The position numbers and the translations under genes are program-made. From assembly GCF_004138165.1 (NCBI RefSeq), contig NZ_RYFF01000004.1:157182-221181 (forward strand): a stretch of DNA of 64,000 nt. Direction: 5' to 3'. Below the pieces are notes generated by a model. The model saw nothing but the letters and a program-made list of their open reading frames with translations, searched no databases and was not told where the DNA came from. The DNA comes from Candidatus Chloroploca sp. Khr17 (GTDB taxonomy: Bacteria > Chloroflexota > Chloroflexia > Chloroflexales > Chloroflexaceae). This document shows positions 25,219-33,387 of this stretch, in pieces; the stretch's first letter is position 1; each line of letters opens with the position of its first letter.

Positions 25219-26154
25219 CTACCAGCGCGAAAAAACCAGCGCCCAGAAGAGCTCATTCAGCGTAATCCATACGCGCATCAGCAAGGCGATGATCAAGGCA
25301 ACAGAGAGCGGCACAATCAGGGTCAACAAGACGACCATGCTGAGATCACGAAAACTAAACCCGATCGGGAGGAGAAAAGAGAGCGCCCCAACCAACCCGC
25401 TGGCAACCCAAATCTGAACCAGAACCGGCAACATTGACCACTCGATCAGATAGATCGAACGCACCAGGAAAAAGAGGATCAAGCCCCCGGTCAACCAGAC
25501 AAGCATATGCAAACCCACGACCAGCAGCGTGGCTGGTAAACCAAGCAACTGGGTCAGCGGTTCGCGCTTCCAGCGCTTGAGAATCAGGTTCAACAGACGC
25601 ACCAGCAGCGCAGGACGCACCGCCACCACAAGGCTGACCAGCGCCACCAGCGCCACCGGCAGCAAGGGGATGTTGCCATTTAGCAATGGCGTCAAGGGAA
25701 AGAGCATCACGACAAGCAGGCCACCCGAGGCGATCAAGAGAATCTGTTCCCAGAGCATCCCGAGCAGCGTCATCCGCCGCGCAACCCCAACCTGTTCGTA
25801 GAGCAGGACACGACTCGCGACAAACGGGGCAGGCGTAGGTAAGCGGCGGGCCATCCACGAGTAGAGAAAAAAACGCCCATGGTGACGCCACCCGACGCGC
25901 ACATTGAGCGCCGACATTATAAAGCCCCAGGCAATGACCGCCACAGCCAACGAACCGGTGTAGGCCACACTGCTCAAAGCCAGATAGACCGCATCAAATT
26001 GCCAGTCATAGGTTACGAGGGAGCGCCAGTCACGCACAATCGTGATCAGGATGACTGCCAGAGCCGCGGCTAGCATCCCTCCTACGATGATTCGGCGTGA
26101 CTGAGGCTTATCCCAGATGGTACGCCCACGTTGCCACAAGCTTGTTAGCATCAT
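25219..26154 (-). CDS. YbhN/LPG-synthase-TM-like (UPF0104) membrane protein
   Basis: 311 residues with about eight TM helices. The pattern of two helices, a basic segment GWRHHGRFFLYSWMARRLPTP-like, paired central helices and a final pair SGLVGALSFLLPIGFSFRDLS matches the lysylphosphatidylglycerol synthetase TM region/AglD family. Members move or modify polyprenyl or phospholipid carriers; several sit beside glycosyltransferases. It directly abuts the upstream methyltransferase stop, so translation is coupled. A flippase-like or accessory role in polyprenyl-glycan assembly is an inference. Confidence 0.75.
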   Translation of the reverse strand: MMLTSLWQRGRTIWDKPQSRRIIVGGMLAAALAVILITIVRDWRSLVTYDWQFDAVYLALSSVAYTGSLAVAVIAWGFIMSALNVRVGWRHHGRFFLYSWMARRLPTPAPFVASRVLLYEQVGVARRMTLLGMLWEQILLIASGGLLVVMLFPLTPLLNGNIPLLPVALVALVSLVVAVRPALLVRLLNLILKRWKREPLTQLLGLPATLLVVGLHMLVWLTGGLILFFLVRSIYLIEWSMLPVLVQIWVASGLVGALSFLLPIGFSFRDLSMVVLLTLIVPLSVALIIALLMRVWITLNELFWALVFSRW

Positions 26155-27087
26155 TTATACCGGTTGGGCGACGACCGTGATCACCGCGCCTTTGTGGAGT
26201 TTACGGTCAATCACCCAGAGTGGGGGCAAAAGCGCCGTGCGCACAAGAAGATTTTCCAGGGCACGCTGGGCAAGTGGCTGCAGGATTTCGTTGCGTAGGT
26301 GTTGACGCAACCAGAAGCGCCAACTCAACATCATCACCTGGTAGGTACTTCCCAGACAGATCAACTCGCGCACCTGAAAGCCAGCCTGATTGAGCATCTG
26401 CGTCAGCGTGCGTTCATCAGGGATAAACATATGACGTGGCTGATCGAGCCCGGCCCAGTAGCGACCACACAGACGAGCATCCCAGGCCGAAAGGTTAGGC
26501 ACGCGGGCCACAAAGATGCCATCAGGGGGCAGGAGTTCGCGCACCCGTTGCAAGCTTGCCTGCGGCTGATGCAGATGCTCGAGTACATCCCACATCGTAA
26601 TCACATCAAAGGTCTGACCTTCCAGGGCGACCTCCTCGAGCGTGCCCTGATGCACCATAAGCCCAAAGAGCTCACGGGCCTGCCGCGCCGCGTCGACACT
26701 CAATTCAACCCCAACCGTCTGCCAGGCAGCGCTGCCCGCACCAAGAAAGACGCCGGTGGCACAACCAACATCGAGGAGCCTGCGTTTGCCAGGGCGCGAT
26801 GGCGCGTGACGTTCGACCAGGCGCCACCGTTTTTTCAAGCCATAGAGGTGCAGCATACCTCGCAGCAGGCTGGGGTTAGCCCAGGGCGGTGGAACAAAAG
26901 GATCATAGTCGGGAGGGTAGTAGAAGCTAATCTCGTTGGGAGCGGGACGCGGATTTTGATAGAGCAGGCCACATACGACACATTCGACCAGGGTAAAGCT
27001 GCCAGGCAACCCCAGCAACGCATCCGGCAAGGTATAGCGGTGACGAGCCTCAGTTGCACCACAGAGCAAGCATGCAGTCGTTTCCAT
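26155..27087 (-). CDS. SAM-dependent methyltransferase with N-terminal Cys-rich (zinc) knuckle
   Basis: 310 residues from the ATG chosen here; the upstream 41 codons are repeat-derived and have no conserved residues. The N-terminus holds CLLCG and CVVCG, a four-Cys zinc-binding pair. A methyltransferase domain follows with RLLDVGCATGVFLG as motif I, MWDVLEHLHQP at motif II and PPDGIFVARVPN. This architecture is common for methyltransferases in surface polysaccharide clusters. AGGAG lies about 15 bases before the start. It is the first gene of the three-gene envelope unit, preceded by a mobile-looking repeat. Confidence 0.85.
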   Translation of the reverse strand: METTACLLCGATEARHRYTLPDALLGLPGSFTLVECVVCGLLYQNPRPAPNEISFYYPPDYDPFVPPPWANPSLLRGMLHLYGLKKRWRLVERHAPSRPGKRRLLDVGCATGVFLGAGSAAWQTVGVELSVDAARQARELFGLMVHQGTLEEVALEGQTFDVITMWDVLEHLHQPQASLQRVRELLPPDGIFVARVPNLSAWDARLCGRYWAGLDQPRHMFIPDERTLTQMLNQAGFQVRELICLGSTYQVMMLSWRFWLRQHLRNEILQPLAQRALENLLVRTALLPPLWVIDRKLHKGAVITVVAQPV

Positions 27088-27137
27088 CGTTGCCGGGTAT
27101 CTCCTAATACCAATCGAATCGCTTAAAGGTACCGCTT

Positions 27138-27210
27138 TGTCATGCTGAGCACAGCGAAGCATCTCTGCCGTCGAGAAGCCTGAGACCCTGAGCGAAGCGA
27201 AGGGTGACAA
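27138..27210. repeat. short inverted-repeat (MITE-like) element
   Basis: The ends read TTGTCATGCTGAG and GAAGGGTGACAA, with internal AGCGAAGCA/TGAGCGAAGCGAAGG symmetry; weaker outer symmetry (AATACCA.../...TGGTATA) may extend it to about 27108-27236. The TTGTCATGCTGAG(C)...AGCGAAGC module is a familiar dispersed sequence in Chloroflexota and other genomes. It separates two leftward transcription units and contributes spurious in-frame sequence upstream of the methyltransferase. Confidence 0.65.
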
Positions 27211-27261
27211 TGCGGCCTACTCAACGGTAAATGGTATAACGTGTTGAGCGGGGCGACCGGT

Positions 27262-28419
27262 TCATCCAACGCTTGCATTATACACGTTCATGATCGACTC
27301 ATATGCGCGCTCGGCTGAAAAATGGCTGAGTGCGCGGGCACGAGCAGCCACAGACAGCGCGGCCCGTCTTGGCGGATCAGCCAGGAGGCTGCTGATGGCG
27401 TCGACGAGGGCAGGCGTATCCCGCGGTGCCACCAACAGGCCACATGGGCCAATCACTTCGGGGAGCGAGCCGGCCCGCGTGGCAACAAGCGGCGTCCCAC
27501 AGGCCAGCGCTTCGAGGGCAGGCAACCCGAAGCCTTCGAGCAGTGAAGGCAAGACAACCAGATCCGCCAGCGCGTAGTAGGCCGGCATCACGGCATCGGG
27601 TACACTGCCAACTTCAAGCACCCGGTTCCAGGCTCCTCCAGCCGCCTCAATGACCTTCTGCCGATAGGCCGCGTCCCACTGACCAACAATGACGAGGCGC
27701 ACATCATCGGCCAGGGCATTCAGTCCGGCGACGAGATACTCTAGCCCTTTGCGCGGGTTGGAAAAGCCCACATAAAGCAAAACCCGATACCCTTGGAGCC
27801 CGAGTTGCTGACGCAACGGCGCAACACGGGCAACTGGCTGGGGAGCAAAATAGTCGGTATCAACACTCTCAGGGGTAAGCGCAATCGCCCGCTCGGCTAG
27901 GCCATAGTGGGTCACAAATTCCTGCCGTGTCGCCTCGCTGAGTGAGACCAGCGCCTGGGCACGGTGAAGGGTTGGCCGTTCGAGCAGATGCATCGCCGTT
28001 GTATAGTACACCCGGCGAAACGCCCGATTCGCCGCCGACGAAGCATAGGGTTGACCATTATCGGCGGTAAGACGCTGGTGAAACGATTGCAGCAGACTCG
28101 CCACAAAAGGCCCCCGGTAGGCCCAGGCAAAATGCACATCAAGAAAATGGACAAGATCAAAGGGATGCCGGGCGTGTTGCTGCGCGACATGCCGGGCCGC
28201 GTGCCACCCATAGCCAATCCAGTCTGATCGACCAATCGGAACCCGCTCGACCACCATGCCCGCCGTCACCGTCCGCGGCAGCGTCCCAGGACGCCGTGCG
28301 GCCACCATCGTCACCTCGTGCCCACCAGCAACCAGTCGTTCAGCCAGCCGTTCAGCATAAACAGCCAGGCCCGACGACCGTACTGGAGCAACATCGAGGC
28401 TAATCAGACAGAGGCGCAT
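27262..28419 (-). CDS. GT4-family glycosyltransferase
   Basis: 385 residues with a GT-B fold. The donor domain carries YVGFSNPRKGLEYLV and the EX7E motif EGFGLPALE followed by ACGTPLVATRAGSLPEVIG. This is the classic retaining GT4 arrangement used for mannose, glucose or rhamnose transfer. The protein is complete and no signal or TM segment is visible. Its first 20 bases overlap the end of the upstream glycosyltransferase gene, so the two are translated together. The acceptor is likely the same envelope glycan as the neighbouring genes, by context only. Confidence 0.9.
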   Translation of the reverse strand: MRLCLISLDVAPVRSSGLAVYAERLAERLVAGGHEVTMVAARRPGTLPRTVTAGMVVERVPIGRSDWIGYGWHAARHVAQQHARHPFDLVHFLDVHFAWAYRGPFVASLLQSFHQRLTADNGQPYASSAANRAFRRVYYTTAMHLLERPTLHRAQALVSLSEATRQEFVTHYGLAERAIALTPESVDTDYFAPQPVARVAPLRQQLGLQGYRVLLYVGFSNPRKGLEYLVAGLNALADDVRLVIVGQWDAAYRQKVIEAAGGAWNRVLEVGSVPDAVMPAYYALADLVVLPSLLEGFGLPALEALACGTPLVATRAGSLPEVIGPCGLLVAPRDTPALVDAISSLLADPPRRAALSVAARARALSHFSAERAYESIMNVYNASVG

Positions 28420-29467
28420 GGACTTCCATCAGAATATCATTGAGCACAGCGCCAATGCGGGCAATGCTATAGCGCTCGATCAGGTGGGAATAGCCACCCC
28501 AGGCAATCTTCTCGCGTAACTCGCGATCATTGCGCAAGGTCAGAATCGCTTCAACCAGCGACTGCGGATTCGCAAGCTCACACATATAAACATGTTCGCC
28601 ATGAACAAAGATCTCGGCATTGGCCGCATTATTGCCAACAATCGTTGGCCGGGCCATCCCTAAAAACTGATAGGTCTTGGTCGCAATGACATTCTGGGCT
28701 TTGCTATTATCAGAAAAGTGCCCACCCAGGCAAACTGACGCCTCGGCGATAGCCTCGGGCAGTTTGTGGTAGGGAACCCAGCCCATAAAGCCGATATTGG
28801 TGCATCCAAGTGTCTCAGCCAGCGCACGGATCTCGCCAAAGCGAAGCCCTTCACCCGCGATTTGAAAGACAATATCACGCTCGTTTTCGAGTAATTTTGC
28901 GGCCTGAACAATATATTCAATGCCCTGCAACGGCAGAAATGAGCCATAATAAAAGATCTTGAAAGGGTGCTCGGCTGGCGCAGGGCGGGGAAAGAAGATC
29001 TCTTCGTCATATCCAAGGTAGAGCACCCGGAATAATTCGGGGGGTAAATGGTACAACCGAGTAAAATAGGCACAGTGGGCCTGGGTATCGAGGACAACGA
29101 CATCGGCCATGCGACAAACCAGACGATCCATCAAAAAGATCATGCGTCCGGCTAATGAATCAGGCTTGATCACACGACGATCAAGGCAAAGCGTATTAAA
29201 AGTCGAGAGATATGCATCAAAAACAACGGGCTTATGCGTACATAAACGCATCAGAAGGACAAGAAGGTAACCATAAAACCCCACAAAAACAACGTCGTGA
29301 GGTTTACGCTGCATTAATACCTTAAAAAAAAGACGCACGTGACGTATGATATAATTCTTGCCACTATCAGTAATTGCTATCACCTCAGCATGTTGCTGAA
29401 GTGCTTTCAAAATAATCTGATTACGGACATATTCTGGCTCACGTCCACATACAAACAGTACTCGCAT
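28400..29467 (-). CDS. Divergent GT4-type glycosyltransferase
   Basis: 355 residues from the ATG that follows GGAGGATGT. The N-terminal half (MRVLFVCGREPEYVRN) and second-domain start FKIFYYGSFLPLQGIEYIVQAA are GT-B-like. The usual EX7E signature is not intact: the corresponding region reads AQNVIATKTYQFLGMARPTIV, keeping a K/T-containing loop and no second glutamate. It could use a different catalytic arrangement or be a regulatory partner of the downstream enzyme, whose start it overlaps. The gene is lower in GC than its neighbours (many AAA/AAT/ATA codons), which may mark a transferred segment. Divergent from the GT2 gene by 53 bases. Confidence 0.78.
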   Translation of the reverse strand: MRVLFVCGREPEYVRNQIILKALQQHAEVIAITDSGKNYIIRHVRLFFKVLMQRKPHDVVFVGFYGYLLVLLMRLCTHKPVVFDAYLSTFNTLCLDRRVIKPDSLAGRMIFLMDRLVCRMADVVVLDTQAHCAYFTRLYHLPPELFRVLYLGYDEEIFFPRPAPAEHPFKIFYYGSFLPLQGIEYIVQAAKLLENERDIVFQIAGEGLRFGEIRALAETLGCTNIGFMGWVPYHKLPEAIAEASVCLGGHFSDNSKAQNVIATKTYQFLGMARPTIVGNNAANAEIFVHGEHVYMCELANPQSLVEAILTLRNDRELREKIAWGGYSHLIERYSIARIGAVLNDILMEVHAPLSD

Positions 29468-29520
29468 ACATCCTCCTGCGACGGCCATTATAGCTCAGTT
29501 GCAGGGTAAAGGCAACGCTC

Positions 29521-30462
29521 GTGGCCTCACCTGCCGCCCCTGGCCAACTTCTTCCGCTCTATGTGGTTGTACTCAACTGGAATTTACCTGCGGATACCAT
29601 CGCTTGCCTACATTCACTCCAAGCTGCTGCGCTGCCCGAGGTACATCTTCTGGCGGTAGACAATGGCTCAACTGATGATTCCCTGCACCAGATCCGGCAT
29701 CACTTTGCCGATCAGATCGAACTGGTGGCGTTGCCAGAAAACCGCGGGTTTGCCGGGGGGATGAATGCCGGCATTGAGGCGGCATTGCGAGCCGGGGCGG
29801 GTTCGATCCTATTGCTTAATAATGATACGGTTGTTGAACCTACCATGCTCTCGACGCTACTTGGGGCAGCGCAACAACGGCCACAAGCAGGCATTCTTGG
29901 GCCTGCGATCTACTACTATGATGCGCCCGAACGCCTCTGGCAGATCGGCGCACGCCAGCATCCCCACTTTCCCGTGCCCGTCAACCTGAACCTACGCACG
30001 ATCCGTCGGACAGGAGAGCAACCCTTGTCTGCTGACTATGTGACCGGGTGCGCCATGCTTGTGCGTCGCGAGGTCTTTGAACAGGTGGGCTTGCTCGATC
30101 CTACCTATGTCATGTACTTCGAAGACGCCGATTTCTGTCAACGGGTGCGCAAGGCAGGCTATCAGATCTGGTGTGTTCCCGCTGCACGGATGTGGCATCG
30201 TGTCTCGCTCAGTGCCAACAAAGTCAAACCGGCCAGTCGGTATGCCTTTGCCTGGGGACGTGGGCGCTTTTACCGTCACTATCCCCATGGGCGCTCACCG
30301 ACGTTGACCTTGACCTATCTCTTGTTGAGCACCGCTATGAAAGCCGGGGGCGATCTGCTTCGTGGCGACTGGCAGCCGGCCCTCTGGCTGTGGCGAGGGA
30401 CACTCGATGGCTATCGGCTACGCCCATTGCGGGGGCCAGTGCTTGGGGCGACGCATGAGTAG
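29521..30462 (+). CDS. GT2-family glycosyltransferase (rhamnosyltransferase-like)
   Basis: 313 residues with a GTG start. The GT-A fold is clear: VVVLNWN at strand 1, VDNGSTD for nucleotide contact, LLLNNDTVVEP carrying the metal-binding DxD equivalent, and YFEDADFCQRVRKAGY with the ED catalytic pair followed by W in the acceptor loop. These inverting enzymes add rhamnose or similar sugars to extracellular polysaccharide or cell-wall glycan. A hydrophobic C-terminal segment (LTLTYLLLSTAMKAGG) may sit on the membrane. It is divergent from the two GT4 genes and likely acts in the same pathway. Confidence 0.9.
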   Translation: MASPAAPGQLLPLYVVVLNWNLPADTIACLHSLQAAALPEVHLLAVDNGSTDDSLHQIRHHFADQIELVALPENRGFAGGMNAGIEAALRAGAGSILLLNNDTVVEPTMLSTLLGAAQQRPQAGILGPAIYYYDAPERLWQIGARQHPHFPVPVNLNLRTIRRTGEQPLSADYVTGCAMLVRREVFEQVGLLDPTYVMYFEDADFCQRVRKAGYQIWCVPAARMWHRVSLSANKVKPASRYAFAWGRGRFYRHYPHGRSPTLTLTYLLLSTAMKAGGDLLRGDWQPALWLWRGTLDGYRLRPLRGPVLGATHE

Positions 30463-30603
30463 TCTGATGATTTGACGCAAAGGCGCAAAGGGTTTTGAGA
30501 ACACATCTGGACGCCAAGCGTGCGACGGATAGCGGTACCAGAGGGATAGAAGAAAACGTCGTTGACAGCCTACGATACTTTTGGCACAGCCCAAGGCCTC
30601 TGC

Positions 30604-32115
30604 TCACGGCACAAGCGACTCATTGGCGCGGCTCGGGACAAAGATCGTAAAGATGACCCGATATTCGCCGACAGCACCTGGGGGCGATGCATCGGCACCC
30701 GCGACAAAAAAGAGACTGGTATTGAAAAGCACCAGATCACTCGCCTGGAACGCAATCTCGGGCATCGTATAGGTCGACCAGGCATCTGCAACCGGATTAT
30801 ACTGCCAGGCGGCCTGGGCATCGTCATCAAAGACAAGCAAAGTATTGATCACCGCCGCAAGTCCGGGGTTGGCAATGGCAATAGGCATCGGCGCTTTGCC
30901 TTCCCACCGACCGCCATTGTCGGCCCCAGGATCAAGGCGAAGCGTGTCACGCAAAGGGCCGCTAGCACCTTCGCCACCTACCAAATAGATCTGACCTGCC
31001 AGGGTCGTTGCATTGGCATACTGGCGACCCGAAGGCAATGAGACACCCCGTGACCAGCTATCCTGCTCGGGATCATAGATGAACACGTCTTCAACGAGTT
31101 GCTGACCGTTCCATCCGCCAAGCAAGTAGATCCGACCTTCCCATACCGTCAGCGCATAGCGACTCCGTGGCTCAGGCAGGGAACTCAACACTTCCCATTG
31201 CTGCTCACGCGGGTTGTAGGCTTCAAGCACATTGCTGACTATTCCCCCGACGGTTTCACCACCGGGGACATAAATTTTACCCCGCAGCACAATAGCGTCT
31301 ATTTCGCTTACTGCGGTGGGCTTATCAACCAGCGAAACCCAGAGGCCTGTCTGTGGATCATATCGGTCGAGCAAAGCGAGCGGCTGATCGTCCTGCATCC
31401 CACCGATGGCATAGATGCGACCATCCACATCATAGGCTGCCAGTGCCAGATCCTGGCGTGGGCGTGGCAATGGCGCATGCGTAATCCAGCGTTCGTGTGA
31501 ACCCTGCTGCATTGTTCCGGCCGATCCAGGAATATCAGTGGCAACCACAGGTGCCGACGGTTCTGCGGTATCGCGACCCGACCAGAGCACAAAACCCACC
31601 AGGCCGAGTACAACCACCAGCACAAAGGCACCTATCAGCAAACCCTGATTCGTTGGGCGAGGGCTCGTACGTGGGCCAGACGCAACGCTGCTCGGCTTGA
31701 TCGGTTCATCAATAGGCGTAACGTGGGGCCTGGTCACAGCAAGAACCGGGGCAACAGGGGCAAGATCTGGCTCTGACTCAAGACGAGGGGCCTCAACCGG
31801 GGACGCAAGGTCGCCCTCAACCGACGTAACCGTCGTGGCTGGCTCGGCCAAAATCTGTGGCTGAGGCACATCAAGCTCAAGCTGCAACTCTGGGGCATCA
31901 CGATGCGTCGCCGAAACAAGCCCATTGCGAATCGCATAGACAGTCGCCTCGGTACGCGAGACGACCCCGATCTTGCCAAAAATATTGCGCAGATGGACTT
32001 TGACCGTATTGATGCTAATATTCAGCTGCAGGGCGATCTGCTGATTGGTTGCCCCGGTTGCGACAAGACGCAAAATTTCGCGCTCACGCTCGCTAATCTG
32101 GATGTCGTTGGTCAT
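30604..32115 (-). CDS. LuxR/NarL-type DNA-binding domain tethered by one TM helix to an external Kelch propeller
   Basis: 503 residues. Residues ~6-65 are a GerE/LuxR helix-turn-helix (SEREREILRLVATGATNQQIA, TVKVHLRNIFGKIG). A Pro/Glu-rich flexible linker spans ~70-155, a single TM helix lies at ~159-179, and ~207-503 form six Kelch-type repeats with (I/L)Y..GG signatures (IYAIGG, IYVPGG, IYLLGG, IYLVGG and two weaker copies). There is no receiver or autoinducer domain. The topology is like ToxR or CadC: cytoplasmic DNA binding controlled by an external beta-propeller sensor. It is last in a leftward set after the polysaccharide deacetylase (66-base gap). The ligand is unknown, possibly a glycan or protein. 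Confidence 0.87.
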   Translation of the reverse strand: MTNDIQISEREREILRLVATGATNQQIALQLNISINTVKVHLRNIFGKIGVVSRTEATVYAIRNGLVSATHRDAPELQLELDVPQPQILAEPATTVTSVEGDLASPVEAPRLESEPDLAPVAPVLAVTRPHVTPIDEPIKPSSVASGPRTSPRPTNQGLLIGAFVLVVVLGLVGFVLWSGRDTAEPSAPVVATDIPGSAGTMQQGSHERWITHAPLPRPRQDLALAAYDVDGRIYAIGGMQDDQPLALLDRYDPQTGLWVSLVDKPTAVSEIDAIVLRGKIYVPGGETVGGIVSNVLEAYNPREQQWEVLSSLPEPRSRYALTVWEGRIYLLGGWNGQQLVEDVFIYDPEQDSWSRGVSLPSGRQYANATTLAGQIYLVGGEGASGPLRDTLRLDPGADNGGRWEGKAPMPIAIANPGLAAVINTLLVFDDDAQAAWQYNPVADAWSTYTMPEIAFQASDLVLFNTSLFFVAGADASPPGAVGEYRVIFTIFVPSRANESLVP

Positions 32116-32181
32116 GGTGCCATTCTATGTGCTGAGTCTATCCTCGTGATCATAGCATGCGCAGACATCCTGGGCAAGTTG

Positions 32182-32895
32182 TCAGCGCTGGCGGTTCTGG
32201 CGCAGCGTGTCAATCGTCACGAATTCAAGCCCACGGAGGGTCAGCGCACTGAGGATCGCATCAGTCAGCGTCGCCACAGATGGCCCAGCGAGAGCTTCGT
32301 GCAAGACAATCAGCGCACCCGCGTCGGTCTGCGCCACGACCTGGCGAATACTCAGTGCTGCCGGTTGCATCCAGTGGACAGGCATAATGCTGCCGAGCAC
32401 CGGCTGATAGCCCCACGTGCGAAAGGCCTCGATGAGGGAAGCACTGAAGTGTCCAAACGGAGGACGCACACTCGTGATCGTCGCAGGGTCACGCCCGCTA
32501 TACTTCGCCAGCAGATCGCGCGTCTCATCAAGCATCCCGTGCAAGGCCACCTGGTTTTCGAGTAGAAACGAGCGATGACGGTAGCCGTGAACCATCAACT
32601 GATGTCCACCGGCAGCGGCGGCCTGAACCAACTCGGGATGCGCTTTGACCCGTTCACCAAGCCATGAAAAGGTTGCAACAACCCGATGGCGTTGCAGCAC
32701 CTCGAGCAACGCCGGTGTATCATCAGGATGCGGCCCATCATCATAACTCAGCGCTATTTGCAGGCGCGACGGGTCACCCATCCACAAGATCTCGGGAAAA
32801 TGACGATCAAGCAGCCGCGTCGCATCATTCAACGACGTGGCTGCATAGGTCTGAAACAGCTCGGCCCAACCTGGCCTAACGCCTCTTTTGCTCAT
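32182..32895 (-). CDS. Polysaccharide deacetylase (NodB/CE4 family)
   Basis: 237 residues with a NodB homology domain. Motif 1 is SYDDGPHPD with the catalytic base and metal Asp, motif 2 HGYRHRS has the His-x3-His metal ligands, motif 3 RPPFGHFS follows, and a late LHEALAG His completes the site. Such enzymes deacetylate peptidoglycan, chitooligomers or exopolysaccharide. No signal peptide is evident, although the first helix is amphipathic. The start selected follows a longer upstream reading that overlaps the membrane-protein gene; this ATG leaves a 20-base overlap. It is cotranscribed with that gene and probably with the Kelch regulator. Confidence 0.88.
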   Translation of the reverse strand: MSKRGVRPGWAELFQTYAATSLNDATRLLDRHFPEILWMGDPSRLQIALSYDDGPHPDDTPALLEVLQRHRVVATFSWLGERVKAHPELVQAAAAGGHQLMVHGYRHRSFLLENQVALHGMLDETRDLLAKYSGRDPATITSVRPPFGHFSASLIEAFRTWGYQPVLGSIMPVHWMQPAALSIRQVVAQTDAGALIVLHEALAGPSVATLTDAILSALTLRGLEFVTIDTLRQNRQR

Positions 32896-33259
32896 TGGCG
32901 TCGGGGAGAAAGATAGAAAGAAAGAACGAGACAATGCTCACCACGATGGAACCAACCAGAGCCGCGAAGAAGCCATCAACACTGAATCCTGCCCCAAAGA
33001 AACTTGAGGCGATCCACGCCGAGAAGCTAAAACAGATGGCATTGATCACGAGCGTAAAGAGCCCCAACGTCAACATCACAAGTGGACAGGACAGGAGCGT
33101 CAACAATGGTCGAATAAAAGCATTGACCAGACCAAAGACCGCAGCCATGATCAGAACCGCAAACCAGCCATTCTGGTCAGTAATATTGATCCCGGGCACC
33201 GTCCAAGCCGCAACGACCAGCGATGCGGCCGTGATGAGCCAGCGCAACAAGAGTTGCAT
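32876..33259 (-). CDS. Small four-helix membrane protein (phage-holin-4/YvlD-like family)
   Basis: 127 residues from an ATG with AAGGAGG eight bases upstream. Four hydrophobic helices with VPGINITDQNGWFAVLI-type loop and FVxAFIRPLL..LSCPLVMLTLGLF are typical of the chromosomal YvlD/'phage holin 4_2' family of Actinobacteria, Firmicutes and Chloroflexota. Despite the family name there is no phage gene nearby. It is the first gene of the unit with the deacetylase and the Kelch regulator, pointing to an envelope stress or wall-modification set by context. Confidence 0.8.
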   Translation of the reverse strand: MQLLLRWLITAASLVVAAWTVPGINITDQNGWFAVLIMAAVFGLVNAFIRPLLTLLSCPLVMLTLGLFTLVINAICFSFSAWIASSFFGAGFSVDGFFAALVGSIVVSIVSFFLSIFLPDANEQKRR

Positions 33260-33387
33260 ATGCGCCTCCTTATCTTGCCATGAACCACGCTGCCAACACA
33301 TATCATACCGCAAAAGTGAGGATGGTGCGTATGAGTCGTGTAGGGTCAGTATAATAGAGCGCATAGGAAGGGAAGGAGCGACTTGGA

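Noticed and set aside
27088..27210. N-terminal extension of the methyltransferase
   Set aside because: It is encoded by a dispersed repeat and lacks a ribosome site, while the Cys-knuckle begins at the internal ATG.
30463..30603. possible small gene or terminator between the convergent GT2 and Kelch genes
   Set aside because: Contains a GACGCAAAGGCGCAAAGG repeat fragment but no convincing open frame or strong hairpin.
32876..33259. prophage remnant suggested by a holin-family name
   Set aside because: The family is chromosomal and widespread, and no other phage gene is present.
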